From Gluconobacter sp. Dm-62 (GTDB lineage Bacteria; Pseudomonadota; Alphaproteobacteria; Acetobacterales; Acetobacteraceae), in the NCBI RefSeq assembly GCF_018256155.1, contig NZ_JAERLY010000002.1:1-64000 (forward strand): a stretch of DNA of 64,000 bases, read 5' to 3'. This document shows, piece after piece, positions 15,552 through 24,240 of this stretch; position 1 is the first letter of the stretch; the number at the start of each line of letters is the position of its first letter. The notes under the pieces are model-generated. The model saw only the letters and a program-made list of their open reading frames with translations. It did no database searches and had not been told where the DNA came from. Both the position numbers and the translations under genes were made by a program.

Positions 15552-18176
15552 TCACAGAGCGAGACTGGCGTGCTGGACCTTTTCTCGTGATTTGTGCTGT
15601 CCCGCCTGCATATCGGCTCCGTGTTCCTTAAGCGCGCGAGCCGCCATTCCTGCACGCTCCTGGAGCCCAATTTGCATCTTCGAGCGGTCATCCGTGTAGA
15701 GCGCGCTCTCCAAGCTCAATGTCTCAATCCGGTTGCCTTGGAGTTTGACGCGGGCAAGGCTTCGGTCTGGGTCGATTGCGATCACGTCCCCAAGCTGCCC
15801 ATTCACACGCTTCGCCGCTTTGTCGTTCCGGGTAAACTGAACGCGATCCCCCACGCGGAGCTCTAAAGCTTCCTCGCGATAGACCTGGGCCTGCGCTGCT
15901 CCCCATTGCCTGGGATGCCAGGAGAGCTCTCGTCCGCGCTCATCTTGAAGCGTAATCACATTTCTCGCCTCGTCCGCCTGAATGACCCGATAGGCACCAT
16001 GCCGAGAGATGCCCTTATCCACGTAATCCTTCGCAAAGCGCACAATATCGCCGAGCTCATAACTCTCCGCCCGCTTGGCCTCCGCTTTTGTGAGGTCCTT
16101 GGAGACAAACTTCGTCGCCTTGAGAGCCTCAGCGCCAAGCTGTCCACGTTCAATGAGCTTGTTTCGAATGTCCTGGGTCAGAGCATCTCGTCCTTCGCGT
16201 GATGGCTCAATGACCAGAGTTTTCTGCCGTTCTTCTGCGTTGAGAGCCGCATAGTCCTCGGCAATCTGCGCGAAACGCGCTTCACGACTAGCAATCTCCA
16301 CCACACGGCCGCCGCCGCGATCCAGGGCCTCCAAGGCCTTCTTGGCGTTCCCCTCCAAACTTGCCTCTACGGCTGCCTTTGTATGCTCATTGGTCTGACG
16401 TAAGATTGTCGTCAGCTTGGCCGTTTCCATGCCCGCCTCCTGAAGTTGTTCAAACGCCGCCCCAGCCTCAATAGAGCCAAGCTGTTTGATATCCCCCACC
16501 AAGAGCACCCGTGCCCGATGGCTCTGCGCTGTGCTCAAGAGCTTCGCCATGTCTTTGGCTGAAACAAGCGACGCCTCATCGACAATCCAGAGCTGAAGCT
16601 GGGAGCGGGGACGCCCTGGTGCCAGAAGATGCCGCGCCAAGGTATCGGCTCGACTGTCGAGAGCGTCTCCCAACACCTGCGCGGCTGAGGCGGTCGGGGC
16701 CAGGGCCGTAACGCGATAGCCTTGCACTTCCGCGCTTTTCGCCACTGTTGTCAGAACGGTTGAGGTCTTGGCCGTGCCCGCGTAGCCTTGGAGTCCAACG
16801 ATCTGATTGCTGCTTGTGAGGATCTGAGCAGTCGCGGTACGCTGCTCCTCATTCCAGGCGTGCCTTTTGAGGGCTGAGCGCTGCTCAGCCTGAGCCACGG
16901 CTTTGCCCACCTCAAGAGGTGAGAGGATGGGCGCGGCTTGGTGCCGTCCGTCCTCTTCGAGCCGTAAGAGTGTCCTCTCGTGTGCGATATTGGTTGCGGT
17001 CGTCATGCCCTCAAAGGCGGCACCCCTATAATCGCGATAGGTCCGTCTCTCTAGCTCGCCAGCCGTCTCAGCCCGTATGATCGCCTCAGCAATCTCGGCC
17101 TGGCTGACCGTGCCGAGCCCAAAACGTCCTGCCGCCTCATGCAGCGCTGTCGTGGCAAAGACAGAATTGCGCTCGCCCAGCATCGCCGCCCCTTGAGCAA
17201 CAGCCTGATCCGCCAAGAGCTCCCGGCCAAACGTGTTAGGGCTCTCTTGAGCGACTTGCGCCGCCAGGCGTCCCTGAGCCTCCGTCACAAGCTGGCGGCG
17301 CTTTTCCTCTGTCAGTCCCGCAGCCTCGGCGCCCTCACGCCAGGTTTTCACCAGGTCTGCCTGCGACACCGCCTCTTTGGCCAATCGTGTTTCTAGCGCG
17401 ACAGTCTGTTTCTCTGCTGCACTGGCTTGGCCACGAGATTTCCCACGCTTTGCCAGTTGCGCCTCAATCGCCTGAGCTCTCTGACTGAACCTCTCCAAGC
17501 TTTCAGGAGAGAAACCGGCAATCTCAAAGCTGGAGTCTTTGCTTTTGGTGATCCCGTAGCCCAGCTCTGTCACCTCATGCGCCAATTCCTGGCGGTAGAG
17601 CGCGCCAAGCTGCTTTTGAAGTTGGTAAAAGGCCCGTGGCTCCAAACTCCGCCACTGGCCGTCTTGATCCTGCGTCATGTTCAAAATGACGTTGTGGCTG
17701 TGGAGCTGCGGATCGAGCGCGCGGCTGGTCCCGTGTCGGAAGCTTGCAATTACAAGGTTCTGCGTCACTTCACGGCGGACTTCTCCTTCTTCCCGGATGC
17801 GGGTCGCCGCCAGATGCTGCTCGGCCAGCGCCATTGTGCGACGGACCGCCGCGTCATGAGCTTTGATCAGGCGGCGATCGCCTGCCACCATGGCCATGAC
17901 CGAGACAGATTTGGGGGCACTCAAGGTCACATCCCATCCCGGACGATGGACCCACTCCCCATCTTGATAGGCCCCTAATCGCTGATCCTTGTTGATCTGT
18001 CCGTGGAGGAGACGCGTAAACGTCTCAGAATCAACCGCACCGGAGAGACCGAGCTCTGCCGCGCCTTTCCCCTGCCAGACAGACGGCGCGTTGCCATCCT
18101 CAGAATAATAATCGTCGGCCTCATAATAGGCGCTGGCTTGGGCTGCATTTCTCAGCCCAGAAATGGTCGCCACCAT
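15552..18176 (-). CDS. traA: MOBF/TrwC-type conjugative relaxase, 874 aa, with a C-terminal deletion
   Basis: It nicks oriT and leads the strand into the recipient. The relaxase domain shows paired tyrosines (Tyr17/18 and Tyr23/24) and the metal-binding histidines 148, 159 and 161 (FRHGTSRALDPQLHSH). The helicase domain has Walker A GYAGTAKT (464-471) and Walker B LWIVDEAS near 530. Near residue 825 the sequence passes from IETLSLESA straight to LYTDDRSKM. Family members normally have 50-60 residues between, with the late helicase motifs (TVHASQG..., YVAISRA). This looks like an in-frame internal deletion. The start overlaps the coupling-protein stop (ATGA). Confidence 0.88.
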   Translation of the reverse strand: MVATISGLRNAAQASAYYEADDYYSEDGNAPSVWQGKGAAELGLSGAVDSETFTRLLHGQINKDQRLGAYQDGEWVHRPGWDVTLSAPKSVSVMAMVAGDRRLIKAHDAAVRRTMALAEQHLAATRIREEGEVRREVTQNLVIASFRHGTSRALDPQLHSHNVILNMTQDQDGQWRSLEPRAFYQLQKQLGALYRQELAHEVTELGYGITKSKDSSFEIAGFSPESLERFSQRAQAIEAQLAKRGKSRGQASAAEKQTVALETRLAKEAVSQADLVKTWREGAEAAGLTEEKRRQLVTEAQGRLAAQVAQESPNTFGRELLADQAVAQGAAMLGERNSVFATTALHEAAGRFGLGTVSQAEIAEAIIRAETAGELERRTYRDYRGAAFEGMTTATNIAHERTLLRLEEDGRHQAAPILSPLEVGKAVAQAEQRSALKRHAWNEEQRTATAQILTSSNQIVGLQGYAGTAKTSTVLTTVAKSAEVQGYRVTALAPTASAAQVLGDALDSRADTLARHLLAPGRPRSQLQLWIVDEASLVSAKDMAKLLSTAQSHRARVLLVGDIKQLGSIEAGAAFEQLQEAGMETAKLTTILRQTNEHTKAAVEASLEGNAKKALEALDRGGGRVVEIASREARFAQIAEDYAALNAEERQKTLVIEPSREGRDALTQDIRNKLIERGQLGAEALKATKFVSKDLTKAEAKRAESYELGDIVRFAKDYVDKGISRHGAYRVIQADEARNVITLQDERGRELSWHPRQWGAAQAQVYREEALELRVGDRVQFTRNDKAAKRVNGQLGDVIAIDPDRSLARVKLQGNRIETLSLESALYTDDRSKMQIGLQERAGMAARALKEHGADMQAGQHKSREKVQHASLAL

Positions 18177-20071
18177 CAGACAGGCCCCCGATCAAGAGCA
18201 GGTTTTGATGGAGAAGCCGCTGTCGGTTTTTGCGCTTTCTCAGGTTGGGTTTTCTCCATGGTGGCCACATCACGCGCCGCGCTCTGCCGGTCTTTCTGTC
18301 CCCAAAGTGTTTTGGCGGGGTCGATGGCAATAAATGCGGCCGCCCTCGCAGGACCTCGGGCCGCAATATGGTCTGTGCTCAAAGTGATCTGCGCCACCGG
18401 CAAGCCATCCGGGAGAAGCAGATAGCCGCGTCCTGGTGGCAGGCGGAACTGGCTCTCCATCACAGCGGGTCGGACTTCCCGTCGAGAGCTCACGGTGATC
18501 TGCGGCTTGCGGGCCTTGGTGTCCATCACGCCCGAGACCGTCTGGATCTCCACCTCGACCTTGCCAATCGTGGCAGAGGCACGCTCTCGGCTGTCTGTAT
18601 CTGAGAGTTGAAGAAACAGCTTCGTGTTGCAGTTGCCCAAAATGGCCTGGGCATCTTGCTCGCCGTAACGGCTGCGCATCTGACCGATGGTCTGAAAGGT
18701 CAGAATGACCGCAGCCCCAAACTGTCGCCCTTGGGGGAGCAGACGCGTCATATTGTCAACGCGCGGAAGATCGGGGAACTCGTCGAGCACAAACCACAGG
18801 CGCCGCGTGTTTGAGGGCGGCAAGGCGAGCGTTGCTGAGGCCGCGCATTCGAGCCAAAGCGCCATGAGCGGTTTGACGGCTTCGAAGTAGTCTTCCTTGC
18901 GCGGCACAAAGACCCACGGAGCGCGTGTTCCACCTTTGTACTTGTCCAGGCCGCCGAAGAACGCAGCAAAGGAGAAGCCTTTGGTGCCAGGTTCTGGCGC
19001 GGCCCGCAGGAACATCAGCAGATTGACGGCCTTGGCGAGCATGAAAAGTACGCTGGCTGTGGCGCGTTCTGCATCTTCGGCAAAGGTCCGCGCTGAGGGG
19101 GTATGCGCCAGCCAGCGACCTAGCTCCTCACTTGTCATATATTGGAGCGCCTCGATTAGCGCGGTCGGTGTTCCGCGTTGTTCTTCCCAAAGCTGGCGCA
19201 AGATATTGGCGACCAGGATGCGCGCCGTCTCTAACCAGACGTCTCGATCCCGATCTCCGGTCTCGTTAATCAGGTAGCGCGCAAGACGCGCTGCATCCGC
19301 CGGATGCTGGATTTCGTCGAAGAGGTTCCAATAAACCCCGCGGGCATCAAAGGGGCTGAGGATGATGTCGCCCCGCACAGGGTTATAATACTGAGCGACG
19401 AAACTGCCGGAGATGTCATAGACGATCGCAGGCTCGCCACGGGCTTCAATGCCATCGAGCATCTGACGCATGGCTGTGGTCTTGCCGGAGCCTGTCGAGC
19501 CATCCAGCTCAAAATGGCGGGTTTCAAAGCCACGCGGGATCGGCACTGATCCGATGAAGAGCGGCGCAGGGTCGTTGGGATTACCTGTGGCCTGAGCCAG
19601 GACGTCTGCCGAGACCAGTTGTGTTCCACTGATATAGCGATCCGCCAACTCAGCCGCCGCTTTGCGTTGGCGGCTGGACGCCGTCAGCACAATCGCAATG
19701 GTAGCCAGACCCCCTCCAAGAACAGCGCCTCCAAGGGAAACGAAGAGAGTTCTTAGGGCTCGTTGCCGTGCGAAAGGCGATGCGCGCAGATCAGAGGCTG
19801 TCAAAGAATAAGACTGCCCCGTCCAGACAACGCTCAAGAGCGGGTCCTCTCCAGAGAGCATGGAGACCGGACGCATCATCTCCGCGAGCAGATATTGAGC
19901 GGTCATATGGAGTGTGTCTGTATCGATTATGAGCCAGACAATCATCCCAGCGCCGAGCAGTGCACTGGGGAGAACCCACAACAGAGCACGCAGAACGCGT
20001 GCCCGTCGTTCGGCATGTCTTAGAGCAAGGAGGGCGCTCGCATGGGCCCGCTGATCCAGGTCATTGCTCAT
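18176..20071 (-). CDS. traD: Type IV coupling protein (TraD/TrwB family), 631 aa
   Basis: It delivers the relaxase-DNA complex to a secretion channel. Two N-terminal membrane segments (about 29-49 and 109-130) are followed by the cytoplasmic ATPase with Walker A GSTGSGKTT (191-199), Walker B LWFVLDEFPDL and FQTIGQMR. The proline/lysine-rich tail may bind substrates. The gene is coupled by ATGA to the relaxase and to the upstream ribbon-helix-helix gene, which is the R388-like order trwA-trwB-trwC. Confidence 0.9.
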   Translation of the reverse strand: MSNDLDQRAHASALLALRHAERRARVLRALLWVLPSALLGAGMIVWLIIDTDTLHMTAQYLLAEMMRPVSMLSGEDPLLSVVWTGQSYSLTASDLRASPFARQRALRTLFVSLGGAVLGGGLATIAIVLTASSRQRKAAAELADRYISGTQLVSADVLAQATGNPNDPAPLFIGSVPIPRGFETRHFELDGSTGSGKTTAMRQMLDGIEARGEPAIVYDISGSFVAQYYNPVRGDIILSPFDARGVYWNLFDEIQHPADAARLARYLINETGDRDRDVWLETARILVANILRQLWEEQRGTPTALIEALQYMTSEELGRWLAHTPSARTFAEDAERATASVLFMLAKAVNLLMFLRAAPEPGTKGFSFAAFFGGLDKYKGGTRAPWVFVPRKEDYFEAVKPLMALWLECAASATLALPPSNTRRLWFVLDEFPDLPRVDNMTRLLPQGRQFGAAVILTFQTIGQMRSRYGEQDAQAILGNCNTKLFLQLSDTDSRERASATIGKVEVEIQTVSGVMDTKARKPQITVSSRREVRPAVMESQFRLPPGRGYLLLPDGLPVAQITLSTDHIAARGPARAAAFIAIDPAKTLWGQKDRQSAARDVATMEKTQPEKAQKPTAASPSKPALDRGPV

Positions 20072-20436
20072 GATGCCGCTCCTGCAAGAGAGAGCTGGCG
20101 CTGGAAGGCTGCCGCAATATCCTCTGTGAGATGCCTTTCATCTGGGCGCGCTGAAGCTGATCCCGCTCTGGCGTAAACATAGGCGGCACAGGAGACGTAA
20201 AGGGCACGCTCTGCGAGACGTTCAACCTGAACCAAGCGTGCACTCATGCTGCCCAGCTCCTGAGCCATCTCCTTGAGAAGCGGTTCCGTGTCATGTGCTT
20301 CGCAAAGTGTCTTCAGGCCCGTGCGGACACAGAGCTGCAAGAGAGCATAAGGCGTCGTCTCGCGGGTCGTTGCATGGTGACGCAGTGCTTTATCAAGGGC
20401 CAATGGTAGGCGCAGAGTGTGCTGAACAGTGCTCAT
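20068..20436 (-). CDS. Ribbon-helix-helix transfer accessory protein, 122 aa
   Basis: The N-terminus TVQHTLRLPLALDKALRHHA fits a ribbon-helix-helix DNA-binding fold (strand, then helix A), as in TrwA/TraY-like oriT-binding repressors. The rest is helical. It stands directly before the coupling protein, with ATGA overlaps on both sides. It probably binds oriT and controls this operon; the assignment rests on position and fold impression. Confidence 0.6.
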   Translation of the reverse strand: MSTVQHTLRLPLALDKALRHHATTRETTPYALLQLCVRTGLKTLCEAHDTEPLLKEMAQELGSMSARLVQVERLAERALYVSCAAYVYARAGSASARPDERHLTEDIAAAFQRQLSLAGAAS

Positions 20437-20651
20437 GGCTGCACCTGCCCACGTAGGCGATGCGCACTCTCAGAAAACCTTGATAGTCTCCCACTTCCGA
20501 GAGGTGCTGACGCTGTGTATGCGGATCGCACTCGCAAAAACTGGCGGTCAAAAGCCATTGCTTCGTGAGTGAGGTGTGTTCTTCTCTCTGTGGCTCGATG
20601 CAAGGCATCGAGCGTCAAACAGTCGAGAGCGATTGTTCGATGATGTATCAT
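20433..20651 (-). CDS. Small unknown protein in the transfer operon, 72 aa
   Basis: Both ends overlap neighbours as ATGA: the start with the 160-aa gene's stop and the stop with the ribbon-helix-helix gene's start. This double coupling is the main support. The protein (MIHHRTIALDCLTLDALHRA...) is basic and His/Arg-rich, with no known domain. A different frame over the same bases is also open, so it remains uncertain. Confidence 0.45.
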   Translation of the reverse strand: MIHHRTIALDCLTLDALHRATERRTHLTHEAMAFDRQFLRVRSAYTASAPLGSGRLSRFSESAHRLRGQVQP

Positions 20652-21130
20652 GGGCGCTCGCTCTCCGTCGAGTGAGAGCGCGCGTCGCGCGCCTGAAAAA
20701 CCGAGGCATCACCCGGGGGACGCGGGTGGTACGTCTTCATCCAGGTTTCGATTGCGTGGTCTATGGATTCCTGGATGGCTTGCTGAAGGGTGTAGGTCTC
20801 CAGGCCGTTTAGGTCTGTGACAACGTCTTGGGAGCAGACCCATCCACAAAGCGGGCGCTCCTCTCCGTAGTAAGTCCACTGGCGCGGACCGTAGATCCGG
20901 CACTCGCTCGTGGCTCCTTTATAGACGTTGAGTGGCGGGTGCGGCATCCACGGCCAATGGGCGATGCTTTGGCGATAGGTTTGTCCCGCAGCATCGTCTT
21001 GCAGCAGCCTGTTCAAGAAAGGCCGGATCTCATCGAGAATGAGAAGATGCGTGGGTTGGGGGAGATCGATCGTGATCTCATGATTATGAGAGCCTCGAAG
21101 CCACCACGTAATTTTCCGGAAAAAAGACAT
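20648..21130 (-). CDS. Hypothetical protein at the head of the transfer operon, 160 aa
   Basis: The protein begins MSFFRKITWWLRG and has several Trp/Pro-rich blocks (HWPWMPHPPLNVYKG, YGPRQWTYYGEERP) and an acidic helical segment (LQQAIQESIDHAIETW). No family is recognised. It is first in the chain of ATGA-coupled genes leading to the relaxase. The 74 bases upstream (21131-21204) separate it from the AlpA-type gene and may hold the operon promoter or oriT. Confidence 0.6.
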   Translation of the reverse strand: MSFFRKITWWLRGSHNHEITIDLPQPTHLLILDEIRPFLNRLLQDDAAGQTYRQSIAHWPWMPHPPLNVYKGATSECRIYGPRQWTYYGEERPLCGWVCSQDVVTDLNGLETYTLQQAIQESIDHAIETWMKTYHPRPPGDASVFQARDARSHSTESERP

Positions 21131-21204
21131 GCGAAACCGTTCACGTACCGAGCCGGCACGAAATTAAAATGTTCAACTTTTAAGAAAATGGCCCGAAGGC
21201 GTGT

Positions 21205-21432
21205 TTAAGCTGCTGGCTCGGACGAGCTCACTCTCTCCAGCTGGACCGGAAGAGCCTGGAGCCATTGCTCGATGTCCGCTGCGCGCCAGCGGACGCGGCC
21301 GCTGCCAATGAGTACAGGCGGCGGCGCCAGTCCGCGACGGACAAGACGATAGATGGACGAGCGGCTACGATAACCGCTCAGCCGCATAACCTCCTCCATC
21401 GTCAAAAGCAGAGTGGGCACAGGGTGTTTCAT
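21205..21432 (-). CDS. alpA: AlpA-family DNA-binding regulator, 75 aa
   Basis: A winged helix-turn-helix is visible: LLTMEEVMRLSGYRSRSSIYRLVRRGL, then PPPVLIGSGRVRWRAADIEQWL. This is the AlpA/excisionase pattern. Such proteins commonly control integrase expression or excision of P4-like islands. It is transcribed with the transfer genes on the minus strand; no target site was recognised. Confidence 0.85.
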   Translation of the reverse strand: MKHPVPTLLLTMEEVMRLSGYRSRSSIYRLVRRGLAPPPVLIGSGRVRWRAADIEQWLQALPVQLERVSSSEPAA

Positions 21433-21565
21433 GATGGCGTTTCCTCGCTCGTTGAGAACGATTCCACCTAAACGGGGCCTTTGAAAAACTACGAGGCTTT
21501 TCGTTTTTTCAACTCAAAAAATTGCGCAGAGAAAGAAAAAATTTATATAAAACAATATGTTATAT

Positions 21566-22129
21566 TTATTGTCTTTGAGCTTGCAAACGTAATGTATCTC
21601 GGACAGCTCGAACACGATCATAAGACACACCTTTTTTTCCGAACCCTAGAATCTGCGTCATAACCAAAGTGAAGTTTGGATTTTTCTGGTCGCGCGGCCA
21701 GATATCGTCGATTTTTTTTGGAGACATTTGTTTTTCGATCTCTTCAGTAGCTGTTGTCACAAGAACTTGAACCATCTCCCGATGCCCTTGGTTTTCGACG
21801 TATTCTGTGCGCGTCAAGGCCGCCATGACGCCTATTTTCCCGATTGCGGCTTTTGTTCCTGTCCATTTCAGGTAATCAAAGAGTTTTTCGCAGAAAATTT
21901 CTCGAAACTCAGGATGAATATCATGCCGCCAATGCTCGTGACGTTGCACGGGTAAGGCAGCAGCTGAGGGAGATCCCGCAGTAGAATTTTGAGGCATATC
22001 ACCGCTTAGATCCGGACTTTCACTCAGAGCGGCTGGCTCAAATGGAACATAGAGCGGCCCTTTTCCAAGAGAGCGGTACCCTTTAATCGCGCAAAATCCC
22101 CAATCGCTTTTCCGGGACGAGAGAAGCAA
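21566..22129 (-). CDS. Hypothetical island protein, 187 aa
   Basis: The family is not recognised. A serine/proline-rich linker (about 40-60) follows the N-terminal part (MLLSSRKSDWGFCAIKGYRS), and the rest is helical with charged residues (FREIFCEKLFDYLKWTG, KKIDDIWPRDQKNPNF). A later start at about residue 45 (MPQNSTAGS) is possible. Between this gene and alpA (21433-21565) lies an AT-rich gene-free stretch. Confidence 0.5.
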   Translation of the reverse strand: MLLSSRKSDWGFCAIKGYRSLGKGPLYVPFEPAALSESPDLSGDMPQNSTAGSPSAAALPVQRHEHWRHDIHPEFREIFCEKLFDYLKWTGTKAAIGKIGVMAALTRTEYVENQGHREMVQVLVTTATEEIEKQMSPKKIDDIWPRDQKNPNFTLVMTQILGFGKKGVSYDRVRAVRDTLRLQAQRQ

Positions 22130-22145
22130 CGGAAGCAGTCTGCTG

Positions 22146-22664
22146 CTAAAAGCCTCTCCTGTAAGGGGGGGGCTCTAGTGTCACGCCTCTTTTACCAAAG
22201 ATGGCCCGTAGAGCACTTTGGTTCGTACGGGGCTTCATCCACTGAGGATAAACCCGAATTTGCTCAGTTTTTAATAAATCGAAGAAAACCGTCAGGCGCT
22301 TAGGAATTTCAAAATTGTATATTCTTCTTGAAAGGAAGGAATTGGAGAAACTCAAATGCCATTGGATATAGAAATTCAATAAAAAATAAGGAATTGAATA
22401 TATCGACATGCAGAACATATAAATTAAAATAGTAAAATATAAACTTCGTGATGTTGTATCTAAATTATAAATAATAAAAACAGACGGAATTGCTGTAATG
22501 AACAAGGAAAAATAGATAACATAATAAAATCTTTTTCGAAAAAGATTGGCGATTAGATCAAATTCTTCCAATATTTTCTGAAAATTATCTGGGTCTATAA
22601 ATTTCGCGGCACAGACTCTCAACAATTCGACATTAACAATATCTAAATTTCTACTATTTTTCAC
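22146..22664 (-). CDS. AT-rich two-helix membrane protein, 172 aa
   Basis: Two hydrophobic stretches are clear: YYVIYFSLFITAIPSVFIIY (about 47-66) and YFTILIYMFCMSIYSIPYFL (about 76-95). A basic cytosolic tail ends KRGVTLEPPPYRRGF. The DNA is visibly far richer in A and T than its neighbours, which points to separate acquisition. It overlaps the start-distal end of the integrase gene by 11 bases. No family is recognised; defence or immunity roles are only possible. Confidence 0.55.
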   Translation of the reverse strand: MKNSRNLDIVNVELLRVCAAKFIDPDNFQKILEEFDLIANLFRKRFYYVIYFSLFITAIPSVFIIYNLDTTSRSLYFTILIYMFCMSIYSIPYFLLNFYIQWHLSFSNSFLSRRIYNFEIPKRLTVFFDLLKTEQIRVYPQWMKPRTNQSALRAIFGKRGVTLEPPPYRRGF

Positions 22665-23796
22665 AAAAAGATCCCCAAGAATTCATCATAATGCGCCCTT
22701 TTTCCAATAGGTTACCACGCCGATACGCAGCCTCGACTTTATTGCCAATGGCATGAGCCAAAGCCATTTCGGCAATATCGCCGTCAAATGTCGTCTCTTC
22801 AGCAACCCCGTCTCGAAACGATGATCGAAAGCCATGCGGGACAGCGTCAATCTGGGCGTCTCGGCAGATCTTGGTCAGGGTCATATCGGACAGAGGCTTG
22901 GCGGCCCTCTGTCCTGGAAAAACTAGCGGGCTGCGGGCCTCACGGAACCGAGCCGCTTTTTGAAAAATAGAGAGTGCTTGTGGAGAAAGGGGGATCACAT
23001 GCTCCCGTCCGGCCTTCATGCGCTCCGCAGGGATGGTCCAGAGCGCATTCTCAAAATCAATTTCGTCCCAAGTCGCTCCACGGATCTCGCCAGAGCGTGC
23101 GGCTGTTAAGATCAGCGCTGAGAGTGCGAGGCGGCCTATCGACTCCCCTGACTGAAGGAAGGCAAAAAATTTTGGGACTTCCGCGTAAGGTAGCGCCGCA
23201 TGATGAACGGGCTTCGTTTTGACCTTAGGGAGGGATTTATCCATAGCCGCCAAAGGCAAAGGGAGCGCGCGGTATCCTTTTCCGATTGCCCAATCGACGA
23301 CGCTACCAATCCGCTGACGGACCCGCCGAGCTGTTTCTGGTTTCTCCAACCATATAGGGGCAACGACGTCACGCGCATGATGACCGTCTAGCTCGCCAAT
23401 TGAGAGGTCACCAATGATGGGGAACGCGTAACGCTCCAACGTTGAGAGCCATTGCGCGCGATGCTTCTGATTTTTCCAAGTCGTCTTGTTTTCGGCAAAG
23501 ACTTGGAGGACGGCTTCGCGAAATGTGGGAATGCCAGCCTCTTTGCGGCGCTCCAAGACGGGGTCAATTCCGACCTCGACCTGCATTCGGGTTTTGACTG
23601 CCCGCTCTCGTGCAAGTGCTAAGGGCACCTTTTTGACGCTGCCTAACCCGATATCGCGTCGCTTACCGTTTTTCTGGACGCGGCAGACCCACGACTTACT
23701 TCCAGATGGGGTCACCACGAGATACAGCCCGTCGCCATCTCCGTAGCGTCCAGGCTCCTTGGCAGCCTTTACGGCCGTGGCTGATAGCCTTCCCAT
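22654..23796 (-). CDS. int: P4-type tyrosine integrase of the island, 380 aa
   Basis: It inserts and excises the island at tRNA-Ser. The N-terminus (LSATAVKAAKEPGRYGDGDGLYLVV) is the DUF4102 arm-binding domain of P4-like integrases. The catalytic residues are Arg234 (TAARSGEIRG), His321 and Arg324 (HGFRSSF), His348 (AHAIGN) and Tyr358 (AAYRRG). The gene starts 136 bases from the tRNA 3' end, the standard place for this family. Confidence 0.95.
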   Translation of the reverse strand: MGRLSATAVKAAKEPGRYGDGDGLYLVVTPSGSKSWVCRVQKNGKRRDIGLGSVKKVPLALARERAVKTRMQVEVGIDPVLERRKEAGIPTFREAVLQVFAENKTTWKNQKHRAQWLSTLERYAFPIIGDLSIGELDGHHARDVVAPIWLEKPETARRVRQRIGSVVDWAIGKGYRALPLPLAAMDKSLPKVKTKPVHHAALPYAEVPKFFAFLQSGESIGRLALSALILTAARSGEIRGATWDEIDFENALWTIPAERMKAGREHVIPLSPQALSIFQKAARFREARSPLVFPGQRAAKPLSDMTLTKICRDAQIDAVPHGFRSSFRDGVAEETTFDGDIAEMALAHAIGNKVEAAYRRGNLLEKGRIMMNSWGSFCEK

Positions 23797-23932
23797 TTAT
23801 TCCCACACTCCATACCACGCGAGGTGTGGGATACAATGCGATTTGATGAGTCGGCATGCAACAAGAAAATAGCAGATACCCGCAGAGTTCTGCGAATTAT
23901 GCGACGCTATAAAACTTGATTGTAAGGGTAAG

Positions 23933-23946
23933 TGGCGGAGAGGGTG
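23933..23946. repeat. Right attachment repeat of the island, within tRNA-Ser
   Basis: TGGCGGAGAGGGTG is identical to 8644-8657 and is the last 14 bases of the tRNA gene on its coding strand, including CCA. Integration at this site leaves the tRNA intact. Confidence 0.88.
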
Positions 23947-24022
23947 GGATTCGAACCCACGATACGCTTTCACGTATGGCGGTTTTCAAGACCGCTGCCT
24001 TAAACCACTCGGCCACCTCTCC
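23933..24022 (-). tRNA. tRNA-Ser (UGA), integration target
   Basis: The minus strand starts GGAGAGGTGGCCGAGTGG and shows the anticodon loop CTTGAAA (anticodon TGA). A long variable arm, CATACG...CGTATC, fits serine. The T arm is GTGGG-TTCGAAT-CCCAC and the acceptor end is CCTCTCC-G-CCA, with CCA encoded. The island lies on its 3' side. Confidence 0.95.
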
Positions 24023-24240
24023 ATCCGGCAGTCTTCATTTCTGAAAGATTCTGTTCGGATCGGGATGCTTCATGCGACGGGAGGCATCGTCCGTCAAGTC
24101 GCTGTGTTACATATATTCTGCAGCCTTACTCTTTGAAACGGAGGAGGGGGAGGTCAGCAACATTGAAGCATGCCATCTAGGAATGCATGGAGGCGCTGTG
24201 TGCGTCTCCGGCTGCCATAACCTTCAAGGATATGACGTCC

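Larger units (their letters stand above)
8644..23946. mobile_element. Integrative and mobilizable island in tRNA-Ser with defence cargo
   Basis: The ends are a perfect 14-bp direct repeat TGGCGGAGAGGGTG (8644-8657 and 23933-23946); the right copy is the 3' end of tRNA-Ser including its CCA. A P4-type integrase lies beside the tRNA, as is usual. Inside are hsdM, hsdS, an ATPase, an HNH nuclease, a MOBF-type relaxase with coupling protein, and an AlpA-type regulator. No mating-pair (type IV secretion) genes are present, so transfer would need a helper. The excised circle would be 15,289 bp. Base composition is uneven, with a very AT-rich patch near the integrase. Confidence 0.88.

Noticed and set aside
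21131-21204. oriT of the island
   Set aside because: The position fits, but no convincing nic site or inverted repeat could be defined by eye. The 21433-21565 stretch is an equal candidate.
8571-23932. An hsdR gene inside the island
   Set aside because: Both strands were read for the HsdR nuclease and DEAD-box motor motifs; only the ABC-type ATPase and HNH gene were found.
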